37,836 bases of DNA from an uncultured Bacteroidales bacterium (GTDB taxonomy: Bacteria; Bacteroidota; Bacteroidia; Bacteroidales; Bacteroidaceae). Positions 27,425 through 35,752 of the stretch are shown here, one piece after another. Under the pieces are notes generated by a model. That model was given only the letters and a program-made list of their open reading frames with translations, was not told where the DNA came from and made no database searches. A program made the translations under genes and the position numbers. The DNA is taken from assembly GCA_902801475.1 (NCBI GenBank), contig CADCIO010000052.1, forward strand, positions 1 to 37,836. Reading direction: 5' to 3'. The first letter of the stretch is position 1, and every line of letters starts with the position of its first letter.

Positions 27425-28165
27425 TTATCCTCCTATTTGTGCTTTGGTTAATGTTTGAATGAAGAGCTCTTCCAAGTTGACTGGCTCTTCCATGTTCATT
27501 TTCTCGTTGAGCAATACGGCGTTCTGCTCGATGATGGTCACGTGGTCGAGCAACGTTTCCACATCGCGCACCTGATGGGTAGAGATGACGACAATCTGAT
27601 CGTCCCTCATGCCCTGAGCCACCACCTTGCGGAACTGGCTCTTGCTGGGGATGTCAAGTCCGTTGGTGGGTTCGTCCATCAGGAGGAGCTTGGTGCGTGC
27701 AGCCAGAGCGATGCACATATACACCTTCTTCTTCTGACCCATCGAGAGGGCACCAAGATTGATCTGAGGGATGCCATTCTCGTTGAGGGTGGCACCATTC
27801 ACGTTGAGCATATCGAACTCCTGAAGGAGCTTCACCATCAGTTGCTCGTCAAAGTTGGGATAGAAAGGACGCAGCACCTTCAAGTAGTCGGGCAGAGGGA
27901 TGGAAGGGAGGTTGTACTCTTCAGGCACGATGAACATTTCCTGAAGGGATTCGGGCAGACGCTCCTGGGTGTTCGCGCCATTGAGGGTGATTTCTCCCTG
28001 CTTGGGGCGCAGGAGTCCCATGATGAGGTAGAGTAGGGTGCTCTTACCTGTACCGTTCTTGCCCAGCAAGCCGTAAATGCCTGGCTCCTCGTATGACAAC
28101 GAGAAGTTCTCCAGCACATTGTGCATGGCGTTGTAGCCATAAGTGATGTTCTCAATCTTTAGCAT
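27425..28165 (-). CDS. ABC transporter ATPase (YtrB-like)
   Basis: The 246-residue protein has Walker A LLGKNGTGKSTLL, a variant signature LSMGQKKKV (canonical LSGGQ), Walker B LLLMDEPTNGLD and the switch histidine in VISTHQVRDVE. It is the first gene of the run. With the adjacent membrane subunit and the GntR regulator it makes a YtrA-YtrB-like unit, which in Firmicutes responds to cell-wall antibiotics; whether this one does is not shown by the sequence. Confidence 0.92.
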   Translation of the reverse strand: MLKIENITYGYNAMHNVLENFSLSYEEPGIYGLLGKNGTGKSTLLYLIMGLLRPKQGEITLNGANTQERLPESLQEMFIVPEEYNLPSIPLPDYLKVLRPFYPNFDEQLMVKLLQEFDMLNVNGATLNENGIPQINLGALSMGQKKKVYMCIALAARTKLLLMDEPTNGLDIPSKSQFRKVVAQGMRDDQIVVISTHQVRDVETLLDHVTIIEQNAVLLNEKMNMEEPVNLEELFIQTLTKAQIGG

Positions 28166-28233
28166 AGTCTCTTTTTGTTATTAAGCGGTGAATAAATAGT
28201 ATATATAAATATGTATAGTTTGTTGTTTTATTA

Positions 28234-28255
28234 GTGTACTACTTAAGTAATACAC
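28234..28255. promoter_or_regulatory. Probable GntR (YtrA-type) operator
   Basis: A 22-bp palindrome with half-sites GTGTACTACTT / AAGTAATACAC (one mismatched pair) starts 2 bp downstream of the -7 element of the efflux operon, covering the expected transcription start. YtrA-type GntR proteins bind such inverted repeats, and the operon encodes one. Confidence 0.7.
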
Positions 28256-28257
28256 TG

Positions 28258-28265
28258 CAAAGGTA
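28258..28265 (-). promoter_or_regulatory. Promoter -7 element of the nine-gene efflux operon
   Basis: TACCTTTG on the minus strand; a start near 28250 would give a leader of about 85 nt. No other clear promoter is seen down to 19469. Confidence 0.65.
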
Positions 28266-28373
28266 ATACGTTTTTATTCATACTTCCAAACAAATCGGCA
28301 AGAAATTTCATGATTTTAACATTATTTTAGCATTTTGCCCTGTTATCTTCGTTTCTAATTCCCATTTTTTCAC

Positions 28374-28381
28374 TACCTTTG
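28374..28381 (+). promoter_or_regulatory. Promoter -7 element of the Nif3-like gene
   Basis: TACCTTTG lies 8 bp before an in-frame ATG at 28390, which would be right at the transcription start. The ATG at 28417 is therefore the more likely translation start. Confidence 0.65.
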
Positions 28382-28416
28382 CACCCGAAATGTGTAAACC
28401 CCACATTTCCGACATC

Positions 28417-29220
28417 ATGAAAATAAAGGATATCTTAGGTGCCCTTGAAGAATTCGCTCCTTTGGCCCTGCAAGACGGCTACGATAACGCGGGATTGCAG
28501 ATTGGATTAGCAGAGGATGCAGAAGCTACAGGGGTATTGTTGTCTTTAGACGTAACGGAAGAAGTAGTGAACGAGGCCATCCTGCGTGGATGCAACCTCA
28601 TCGTGAGTCACCATCCGCTGATGTTTCACCCTGTACAATCTTTCCAGGGAAAGACACACGTGGAACGCGCCATTCTGAAGGCTATCAAGAACGACATTGC
28701 CGTCTATGCCGCCCACACCAATCTCGATGTGGTAGAAGGTGGCGTGAACTTCAAGATGGCTGAGAAACTGGGCTTGCAGAAGGTGGAATTCCTTGCTCCA
28801 AGAGAGAGTTACACTTGTGGCACGAAGGAATACAAGGCTGGCGATGGTGTCATCGCTTCTCTTCCTGCAGCTGTGTCGAAGAGGGAATTCATGGAGCACG
28901 TGAAGGAAGTCTTCCGACTCAAGTCGCTGCGTGTCAATAACGCCAGTCCCAAGACCATCAAGCGTGTAGCGCTCTGTGGTGGCAATGGTGCTTCGTTCAT
29001 CCCACAGGCGATGGAGAAGGGCGCTGATGTGTTCATCACAGGTGAGATTGGCTACCACCGTTTCTTTGGCTACGACAAGGATATCCTCCTGCTGGAGATT
29101 GGACACTACGAGAGCGAGCAGTACACGGTTGAGTTGCTGCGTGACATCGTCACCAAGTTCGCTCCATCACTCCGCGTATGCAAAGCTGAGACAAATATCA
29201 ACCCAATCATCTATTTATAA
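28417..29220 (+). CDS. Nif3-like dinuclear metal centre protein
   Basis: From the ATG at 28417 the protein has 267 residues, the length of the compact Nif3/YbgI family. Metal-binding motifs are present: SHHPLMFHP near residue 65, AAHTNLDVVEGG, and the C-terminal ITGEIGYHRF and GHYESEQY. The family is widely conserved with no settled function; a GTP cyclohydrolase I type 2-like activity has been proposed for some. The upstream ATG at 28390 sits at the predicted transcription start, so it is disfavoured. The zinc-ribbon gene follows after 18 bp, a pairing common in bacteria. Confidence 0.93.
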   Translation: MKIKDILGALEEFAPLALQDGYDNAGLQIGLAEDAEATGVLLSLDVTEEVVNEAILRGCNLIVSHHPLMFHPVQSFQGKTHVERAILKAIKNDIAVYAAHTNLDVVEGGVNFKMAEKLGLQKVEFLAPRESYTCGTKEYKAGDGVIASLPAAVSKREFMEHVKEVFRLKSLRVNNASPKTIKRVALCGGNGASFIPQAMEKGADVFITGEIGYHRFFGYDKDILLLEIGHYESEQYTVELLRDIVTKFAPSLRVCKAETNINPIIYL

Positions 29221-29238
29221 TACAGAATTAGTAAAGTA

Positions 29239-30054
29239 ATGGCAAAGAAAAAAGAGAACCCTGCCGAGATGCCTGTGGAGGACAGACTGAAAAACCTCTT
29301 CCAGTTGCAGACCATTTTGACAGAGATTGACCGCATTCGTACCTTGCGTGGTGAACTTCCTCTCGAAGTGGAAGACTTGGAAGACACCATCGAAGGTCTG
29401 AAGACGCGTATCAGCAAGACGGAGGCTGAAATCGCAGACCTTCGTGCAAAAATCAACGAATACAAGGGCAAGATAGAGTTGGCAAACTCACAGCTTGCCA
29501 CTTACAAAGAGCAGATGGATAACGTGCGCAACAACCGTGAGTACGACCTGCTGAACAAGGAGATTGAGTTCCAGACACTGGAAATCGAACTCTGCAACAA
29601 GCGTATCCGCGAAGCGCAAGGCCTCGAGAGAGGTAGAGAAGAAGCGCTCGCCAGAAGCCATGAGGAATTGGACGGACGTTTGCAAGACCTCGAGGTGAAG
29701 AAGAACGAGCTCGACGAAATCGTGGCTGAGACCAAGGCTGACGAGGAGAAACTTCGTGAGAAGGCAAAGAACCTCGAGACACTCATCGAACCACGTCTCC
29801 TGCAGAGCTTCAAGCGCATCCGTAAGAACAGCCGCAACGGTCTTGGCATCGTTTACGTGCAGCGTGATGCCTGTGGTGGTTGCTTCGCCAAGATCCCACC
29901 TCAGCGCCAGCTCGATGTACGTATGCGCAAGAAGGTCATCGTTTGCGAATATTGCGGACGTATCCTCATCGACCCAGAACTGGCTGGTGTCAAGCCAGAC
30001 GCACCTGCAGAGGAGAAGCCAAAGCGCCGTACACGTCGCAAGAAGGAAGAATAA
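29239..30054 (+). CDS. Zinc-ribbon coiled-coil protein (CT398-like)
   Basis: The 271-residue protein is mostly a long coiled coil (about 15-195). Near the end it has a zinc ribbon with C212xxC215 and C236xxC239 around the segment FAKIPPQRQLDVRMRKKVIVCEYCGR, and a basic tail. This layout matches the C4-type zinc-ribbon (CT398/HP0958-like) family. HP0958 works in flagellar RNA handling in Helicobacter; no such role can be assumed here, since no flagellar gene is visible. It is in an operon with the Nif3-like gene and ends in a shared terminator. Confidence 0.92.
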   Translation: MAKKKENPAEMPVEDRLKNLFQLQTILTEIDRIRTLRGELPLEVEDLEDTIEGLKTRISKTEAEIADLRAKINEYKGKIELANSQLATYKEQMDNVRNNREYDLLNKEIEFQTLEIELCNKRIREAQGLERGREEALARSHEELDGRLQDLEVKKNELDEIVAETKADEEKLREKAKNLETLIEPRLLQSFKRIRKNSRNGLGIVYVQRDACGGCFAKIPPQRQLDVRMRKKVIVCEYCGRILIDPELAGVKPDAPAEEKPKRRTRRKKEE

Positions 30055-30070
30055 TCATAGCGATACAGAT

Positions 30071-30114
30071 AAAAAAGGGAACCGTATGTCAGTCACACGG
30101 TTCCCTTCTTTTTT
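30071..30114. terminator. Bidirectional terminator between convergent genes
   Basis: AAGGGAACCGT (30075-30085) and ACGGTTCCCTT (30097-30107) form an 11-bp perfect stem, flanked by A-run and T-run. It serves the zinc-ribbon gene and, on the other strand, the di-haem oxidoreductase gene. Confidence 0.9.
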
Positions 30115-30128
30115 ACCTTACGCTTTCA

Positions 30129-31889
30129 TCAAATCGCCTCAATGAACTTGATGACAGCTTTACGATCTTCTTTCGACAGATGATAGAATTTCTCTGTGGC
30201 CCTGTAGGCATCTGACTGCTTCGAGTACCCATGCCACATGATAGCCTCCAGCACTGTACGTGCACGACAGTCATGCAGACGGTCGTCAGCACCAGTCAGT
30301 TGCATGGAGAGACCACGTCCCCACAAAGGAGTAGTACGGCACCAGCCTGTGCGAATGTCGTTCTTCATGAAGAGACGATGCTGCACCATATCCGTATAAG
30401 GCCAGATGGTCTGGTTGGGATATTTGGGCAACATGTCAGCAGCGTTCTTGCCAATGCTCTGAGCATAAGCCTTGGTGGAAGCATCTACCCACATGTCGTC
30501 TGAACCTGTCTTCCAAGAAGGACGATGACATTGTGCGCAACCAATCTGCGAGAAGACTTCCTTACCACGCTGCACCTGTGCATCGTCCAGATTGCGGGCA
30601 GCAGGCACAGCCAATCCACGATGCCAAACCATAAACTGGTAGTACTGCTTGTCGCTCATCTCATCCTTGCCGTTGTAAGGTGCACCATTGAAGAGATACT
30701 TGTCGAAGGTTTCCTTCTTGGCGATGGACGAACAGCTCAGGATTTCGTTCACACGGGCTGCAATGCCCTCGTCTGTGCCGTCTGCATAGTAAGGATGCAG
30801 GATGCTCGCTGCCGACGCACCATGTTCCTTGATGTACTGAATGACCTCAGGATCTTCGCTCTGCGCCTTTGCCCAAGCTGGGGTGGTGTAGAGCCAGTGA
30901 CGGTCTGAACGGGTCACGTTGGTGATGTTCCAGATGGCGTTGGCACCAGCACCATCCTGCAGCGTACCACGTGTCATCGCATAAGTGAAGCGTTTCAGTG
31001 GACCATGTGAACCACGATGTGAGCCAGTGTCGTTATAGCCTGCTGAATAGTAGGCAGAAGCCTTGAACGTACCTGCTTCCTTGTCCCACATGGCAGGATT
31101 CAGCTCCACATACTTCGACTCAGCAGCCCATTGTGCCTCGATGTCCTCATCATTGAGGGCATCCAGCAGACCTGTGCCATAGATGCCGATGGTTGATTCC
31201 AGACGCACCTCGTAGTTGGTGGGCTTGGGATTGGTGTTGAAAGCCGTCTGAGGAATCGTCACCTCTGGATAAATCAGCGCATACGTCTCGCCATCTTCAA
31301 ACTGCATGGGCAGACCACTTTCCATCGCTGTCACTTCCTTCCATTCGATGTTGATCATACGTTCGTCGATAGGTGCCTTGAAGGGCGACATCGCTTGTGT
31401 CTGAGGCATACCCGTCACCTCTGTGATGTAGCCGTTCGTGTCTGGGTGATAGATGACCAGCAGGTAACCGTTACCCACCTGGTTGGCACGATACTCTGTC
31501 TGGCGTCTGCCGTGTCCGTAGGACGGGTGACAGGCAATGCACGAGTTGCGCACCCACGCAGGACCTAATCCCTTGCGGGGTTCCTGTTCGAAGGTGTAGA
31601 GATGCTCGAAGAACCCCTCGCCGACAATGAAGTCCGTCTCCATGTTGGCGATTTTCTCTACTGCTGGAGCAGGAGCAGAATAGCTGGCTTTCTCCGTTGT
31701 TCCCAGCACACCGCCAGGATACCATTCTTCGGCTGTAAAGTTGCCTGTGGCCTTGCCAAACGCCTGTTCGTCGGGTGTCAGCGACCCCAACCCGTTGGCG
31801 TCGTCATCATGATCGGAACATGCTGTCAGCAGAGATACTGACAGCATTCCGATACAAGTGACACGTGTTAGTTTCGATACGTGTATCAT
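30129..31889 (-). CDS. Di-haem oxidoreductase family lipoprotein
   Basis: The 586-residue protein starts with a lipoprotein signal (SLLTACSDH, Cys24). Two c-type haem sites are visible: C117IACH121 and C451AQCH455. The C-terminal part has the family's RTTPLWGRGL and a variant of the conserved HDGRA box, here LHDCRARTVLEAIMWHG with Cys in place of Gly. These DUF1111/DHOR proteins resemble di-haem peroxidases and MauG; their reaction is unknown. In many bacteria they neighbour imelysin genes, as here, which suggests redox handling of iron at the envelope. It is the last of three genes; porin and imelysin lie upstream. Confidence 0.9.
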   Translation of the reverse strand: MIHVSKLTRVTCIGMLSVSLLTACSDHDDDANGLGSLTPDEQAFGKATGNFTAEEWYPGGVLGTTEKASYSAPAPAVEKIANMETDFIVGEGFFEHLYTFEQEPRKGLGPAWVRNSCIACHPSYGHGRRQTEYRANQVGNGYLLVIYHPDTNGYITEVTGMPQTQAMSPFKAPIDERMINIEWKEVTAMESGLPMQFEDGETYALIYPEVTIPQTAFNTNPKPTNYEVRLESTIGIYGTGLLDALNDEDIEAQWAAESKYVELNPAMWDKEAGTFKASAYYSAGYNDTGSHRGSHGPLKRFTYAMTRGTLQDGAGANAIWNITNVTRSDRHWLYTTPAWAKAQSEDPEVIQYIKEHGASAASILHPYYADGTDEGIAARVNEILSCSSIAKKETFDKYLFNGAPYNGKDEMSDKQYYQFMVWHRGLAVPAARNLDDAQVQRGKEVFSQIGCAQCHRPSWKTGSDDMWVDASTKAYAQSIGKNAADMLPKYPNQTIWPYTDMVQHRLFMKNDIRTGWCRTTPLWGRGLSMQLTGADDRLHDCRARTVLEAIMWHGYSKQSDAYRATEKFYHLSKEDRKAVIKFIEAI

Positions 31890-31913
31890 AGTTGTTATTT
31901 GTTAAGGGGGTTG

Positions 31914-33251
31914 TTATTCCTCTTCAGAGATGGAGTCCCAGTTGTCTGGGTCGTCGAAGTTCTTGCCCCATACGATGCTGCAATACTTCACGAACGGAGC
32001 AGGCATGTTGCTGATGCTTTCGATGGCAGCGACATAGTTGCTCTCGACAGTCTGGTTCACCTTGTCGCTCTTCACGCTGGCAAAGAAGGTGTGGAAGCTG
32101 TACTGGTTGGCAGTCTTGTCCGTAGAACCCAACCATACGTTGCGGATGGAACGGATGTTGTCACGGAAGTCAGCGATAGAGTTGTAGCTGTAGGGTGACT
32201 CCACATAGGCAATGTCGCCAGCTGAGAATGGGTTGGCAATCTTCGCTGTACCCACCTCGTTGCAGATGGCCACGCAAGAACCTTCGTCATCGCTTAACAC
32301 CTGGGCAATGGCTGCCTTCAAGGTTGGGAAGCTGCTCTTGCTGCCGCTGATGCCTGCTTTGGTCAGGTTCTCGCCATAAGAGAGTCCGCTGTTGGTCTTA
32401 TAGTCCAGATGAGCATCCTTGACCACTGCCACACGATTGGCGTTGGCTGCAGTCTCACCTTCCCAAGCTACCTGCAACTGGAAGCAGCGCTGTTTGAGCA
32501 GGGCACAGATGGTCTGAGCGTATGCCAGTTCCTGCGCACCTGTGATGTGCTCGAAGTTGGTGTAGGTATCGTTGCCCTGCAATTCAGCCACCTTGCGGTT
32601 CTGACCGTTGCGGAAGAGGATGAACTCCAAAGCGTGGAAACCCAGAATGGTGGCATCCTCCAGCATTTCATCGTTCATGCCGTTATTGAAATAGTTGAGC
32701 AGCAGACTACGGTTCAGTGGCCAAGAGTCGATGGTGGGGTCAACGTCAAAGTCAGAAGCGGCACCCATCAGGAAAGCTTCTGAACGCTCCCAATGCTGAC
32801 GAGCCTGCTTGAAGTCTGTGCAGGCCTTGTCAATCTGTGCCTGTGTGATGCTGTTGACGGTCAAGCCGTTCAAGGTCTTCTCCAAGTCCTCCACATCATC
32901 AGCCAACTGGGTGTAGGTAGGTACAATCACGTTGCCCACCAATGTCTCCAGCACCTTGCGCAGATAAGCCTCCTGTTCCTCGCTCAGTTTCGAAGTGGCG
33001 ATAGTGGTGCTTGCCCCTTCCAATCCATCAATGAGACTCAGGCAGTCATCGATAGCCTGCTGACCAAACGCCTGGTTGCTGTAGTTGGCAACAGTGGTGT
33101 TCGATGCATAACTGTCCTGATCCACCTGTGGTGTGGTCGTGATGATGCTGAACTGATCGTTGTTCACTTCATTGTTGTTGTCACTGTCGCTGCAGGCAGT
33201 GAAGCCGAGTCCCATCACAAGGACTCCCATTGCAAAAATAATCTTTTTCAT
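31914..33251 (-). CDS. Imelysin-family lipoprotein (peptidase M75-like)
   Basis: The 445-residue protein has a lipoprotein signal (GLGFTACSDSD, Cys20). The imelysin motif GxHxxE reads GFHALEFILF. The sequence around PTIDSWPLNRSLLLNYFNN and the duplicated helical layout fit the family, whose members (ICMP, IrpA, algal p7 and others) are linked to iron uptake; peptidase activity is doubtful. It lies 24 bp before the di-haem oxidoreductase gene and about 70 bp after the porin gene, whose gap is filled with tandem repeats. Confidence 0.92.
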   Translation of the reverse strand: MKKIIFAMGVLVMGLGFTACSDSDNNNEVNNDQFSIITTTPQVDQDSYASNTTVANYSNQAFGQQAIDDCLSLIDGLEGASTTIATSKLSEEQEAYLRKVLETLVGNVIVPTYTQLADDVEDLEKTLNGLTVNSITQAQIDKACTDFKQARQHWERSEAFLMGAASDFDVDPTIDSWPLNRSLLLNYFNNGMNDEMLEDATILGFHALEFILFRNGQNRKVAELQGNDTYTNFEHITGAQELAYAQTICALLKQRCFQLQVAWEGETAANANRVAVVKDAHLDYKTNSGLSYGENLTKAGISGSKSSFPTLKAAIAQVLSDDEGSCVAICNEVGTAKIANPFSAGDIAYVESPYSYNSIADFRDNIRSIRNVWLGSTDKTANQYSFHTFFASVKSDKVNQTVESNYVAAIESISNMPAPFVKYCSIVWGKNFDDPDNWDSISEEE

Positions 33252-33264
33252 TGTTCTATTTATT

Positions 33265-33320
33265 TAGATGTTACAAATCTCCCAACTCCCAACTTTCAAC
33301 TTTCAATTTTCAACTTTCAA
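33265..33320 (-). repeat. Intercistronic A-rich tandem repeat
   Basis: In the mRNA sense the gap between porin and imelysin contains seven to eight units related to TTGAAAGTTGAAAATTG and TTGGGAG. The unit type is shared with the spacers at 20789-20839 and 21944-22001. Confidence 0.7.
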
Positions 33321-34613
33321 CTACAAAAAGAATCCCTCGTACGCCACTCCGACACTCACAGAAGGCTCGTCATTATACAGCTTCTTCAGGTATCGCTTCG
33401 AGTATTCTCCCTTGATGATAATCTGACGGATGGGGTGGTAGTTGAAGCCGAAAGCCATCCGCTGCACAGCCGTATAGTCGTAAGCCGTTCCCTTGGTCTT
33501 GCTGGCATACGGATTGTAGGTCTCATAACGCCCGAAGATATAGAGCTGCTGTGCCTTCTGACGCAGGCTCTGAATCTGCGAGAAGATGTCATAGCCAGCC
33601 TCGATGCCCACAGCGTAGGCGTTCTTCGACACAAACGCTGAATGCTTGTAGGGCGATTTGGAGTTCAGACGGTTATAGACATATTTCAGTTGCTCTGCAT
33701 CGCCTAAATAGCCATAGTCGGCCTGTCCGCGAACAATCCAGTTGTGTGCTTTATAAGTGAAGTCGATGGCACCAATCGCCACCACACCTTTATACTCGGC
33801 ATCTACGCCATTGGCATTGCGTGGGTAACTGTTTCCGATGCTGTGACCGTAATATCCGCTCAGTCCGATGCGCAAGCCTGGTACTGAGTAGTTGTCAAAG
33901 CGAAGCGCAACTCCATACTTGTTGGCGACGTCAAATTCCATAGGCGACTTATGCCCCTTGTGGATCCAACCCGTGTTGGTGAATTGGTCGGCATTCAGAC
34001 CTGCCAGGAACTGTGCCTCATAACGGAAATCACCAGCACGTCCCCAGAATGACACACCTGTCTGATGCCAAGTTGAGGGCAGGATGGTGTTCTCGCCCTC
34101 TGGACGATAGACGGTGAAATAACTGAGAGGTTCGTGGTGGGCGTTGTTCAAGCCTACAGGCACCACGATATGTCCTGCACGGATGTTTGCCCAGCTGGCA
34201 AAGGATTTCTCAATCCAGAACTGCTCCAGTTCCACCTCGCCACCTTTCTCTGTCTCCTGCTCCCATTCGCCACCTTCCTCATCTTCCTTCTCATAGGCGA
34301 TGCCTGTGCCTCCATGTTCAAACTCTATCTCTGTGCCGAACTTCCATCCCTGACCGAAGTCATACCCAAGATAGATGACGGCATGGGGTATGTCGAAACG
34401 TCCGTTGCTGGGGTCGTTCTTGTGTTCTTCTGGTTGACTGTAGCGGCTCACATGGTCGCTGAAGTAGTTGCGTGTGAAGTTGGCTTCACCATAGCCACCC
34501 ACACTCAATCTTGATGCTTTCTTCTTCTGCAATGTACTGTCTGCACTGCTTTCCTGAGCATTTCCAGTCAGGCACAGCACCACAGTTAATAATGTGAAAA
34601 ACAATCTTTTCAT
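33321..34613 (-). CDS. Outer-membrane porin (OprP/OprO-like)
   Basis: From the ATG at 34613 the product has 430 residues with a signal peptide (MKRLFFTLLTVVLCLTGNAQ). The mature sequence is beta-rich and ends in an aromatic residue pattern (VGVAYEGFFL), as outer-membrane barrels do. The start LSVGGYGEANFTRNYFS and the loops with repeated E/G-rich stretch (KEDEEGGEWEQETEKGGEVE) resemble phosphate-selective porins of Bacteroidetes. The acidic loop could favour cations such as iron, an inference. An upstream Met (34646) lies at or before the promoter and is rejected. It is the first gene of the imelysin operon. Confidence 0.85.
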   Translation of the reverse strand: MKRLFFTLLTVVLCLTGNAQESSADSTLQKKKASRLSVGGYGEANFTRNYFSDHVSRYSQPEEHKNDPSNGRFDIPHAVIYLGYDFGQGWKFGTEIEFEHGGTGIAYEKEDEEGGEWEQETEKGGEVELEQFWIEKSFASWANIRAGHIVVPVGLNNAHHEPLSYFTVYRPEGENTILPSTWHQTGVSFWGRAGDFRYEAQFLAGLNADQFTNTGWIHKGHKSPMEFDVANKYGVALRFDNYSVPGLRIGLSGYYGHSIGNSYPRNANGVDAEYKGVVAIGAIDFTYKAHNWIVRGQADYGYLGDAEQLKYVYNRLNSKSPYKHSAFVSKNAYAVGIEAGYDIFSQIQSLRQKAQQLYIFGRYETYNPYASKTKGTAYDYTAVQRMAFGFNYHPIRQIIIKGEYSKRYLKKLYNDEPSVSVGVAYEGFFL

Positions 34614-34643
34614 TTCCGATTCGATTTGATTAAAAACTGGGTG

Positions 34644-34651
34644 CAAAGGTA
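34644..34651 (-). promoter_or_regulatory. Promoter -7 element of the porin-imelysin-oxidoreductase operon
   Basis: TACCTTTG on the minus strand, about 30 bp before the porin ATG at 34613. Confidence 0.65.
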
Positions 34652-34729
34652 CGGCGATTTTCCAGATGCCGCAATACCTAAAAATAGTGAAACCACCTTC
34701 GTGCTCTTGTGTGTTTCATGGAAAATGGC

Positions 34730-34737
34730 TAATTTTG
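34730..34737 (+). promoter_or_regulatory. Promoter -7 element of the RIC-LuxR gene
   Basis: TAATTTTG on the plus strand, about 30 bp before the ATG at 34768, divergent from the porin promoter. The two elements are about 80 bp apart, so one regulator could act on both. Confidence 0.55.
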
Positions 34738-34767
34738 CAGCGAAATTAAAAGCAAAAAGTAAGCGCA

Positions 34768-35727
34768 ATGAAGAACGTAAAGATGTATGAGTCCAGCGAC
34801 AAGATGATTACGCTGATCAAGGACAACTATAGTGTGCTGCAGGCATTAGGCTCCTTTGGCATCAATCTCGGATTTGGCGACATGACCGTCAGCGAGACCT
34901 GCCGACTGAATGGGGTCGATACCTACACCTTCCTGGCTGTGGTCAATTTCACCATCAACGAACATGCCAACTTCGAGGAGGATGAGCGCATCAGCGTGCC
35001 CACCCTTCTCCACTACCTGAAGGCGAGCCACACCTACTACCTCGACTTCCAACTGCCATTCATCCGTCGCGAATTGCAGGAGAGCATCACAGAAGGCGAT
35101 GCTGTGGGCAGGCTCATCATGAAGATCTACGAAGAGTATGCACAGGAAATCCAACGCCACATGAAGTATGAGGAGAAGACCCTCTTCCCCTATGTGCAGT
35201 CATTGCTCGATGGACGTCCCTTGAACAACTACAACATCCACACCTTCTCCAAGCATCACGAACAGACGGACAAGAAGTTGCGCGAACTGAAACTCATGAT
35301 TATCAAGTATCTGCCAGTTGATGCTCACCACAACAACCAGCTGACAGCCACCCTCTACGACATCTACAACAACGAGGAATGGTTGCGCCAACATGCAGAG
35401 GTCGAAGACCACATCTTCACCCCTGCCATCAAGCGTTTGGAGCGTTTGACCCGACAGGACGATGTCTCCAAGAATATCTCCGAGATGGTCTTCAAGAGTG
35501 GGCAGGACAACAGCGAGGCACTCTCCGACCGAGAGAAGGAAGTCATCATTGGTGTCGTGCAGGGGTTGCTCAACAAAGAGATTGCCGACCGCCTCTGCAT
35601 CTCCCTCAACACCGTCATCACCCATCGCCGTAACATCGCCCGCAAACTCCAGATTCATTCCCCTGCAGGCCTCACCATCTATGCCATCGTCAATGGACTC
35701 GTTGACATCTCAAGCGTGAAGCTGTAA
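34768..35727 (+). CDS. YtfE/RIC-like diiron protein fused to a LuxR-type HTH
   Basis: The 319-residue protein has a ScdA/DUF542-like N-terminus (LGFGDMTVSETCRLNGVDTYTFL), a hemerythrin-like domain (about 80-225) and a LuxR-type DNA-binding HTH (251-315: LSDREKEVIIGVVQGLLNKEIADRLCISLNTVITHRRNIARKLQI). Candidate iron ligands are H88, H131-x3-E135, H163/H164 and H209-x3-E213, the spacing seen in YtfE (RIC), which repairs Fe-S centres damaged by NO or oxidation. With an HTH attached the protein is most likely a sensor-regulator that reads O2, NO or iron at a diiron site. It is divergent from the iron-linked porin-imelysin-oxidoreductase operon. Confidence 0.88.
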   Translation: MKNVKMYESSDKMITLIKDNYSVLQALGSFGINLGFGDMTVSETCRLNGVDTYTFLAVVNFTINEHANFEEDERISVPTLLHYLKASHTYYLDFQLPFIRRELQESITEGDAVGRLIMKIYEEYAQEIQRHMKYEEKTLFPYVQSLLDGRPLNNYNIHTFSKHHEQTDKKLRELKLMIIKYLPVDAHHNNQLTATLYDIYNNEEWLRQHAEVEDHIFTPAIKRLERLTRQDDVSKNISEMVFKSGQDNSEALSDREKEVIIGVVQGLLNKEIADRLCISLNTVITHRRNIARKLQIHSPAGLTIYAIVNGLVDISSVKL

Positions 35728-35752
35728 GGGTTTCTGACTCAAAAAGTCACGT

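Noticed and set aside
28390..28416. Earlier ATG for the Nif3-like gene
   Set aside because: It lies at the expected transcription start, 8 bp after TACCTTTG; the ATG at 28417 fits the family start.
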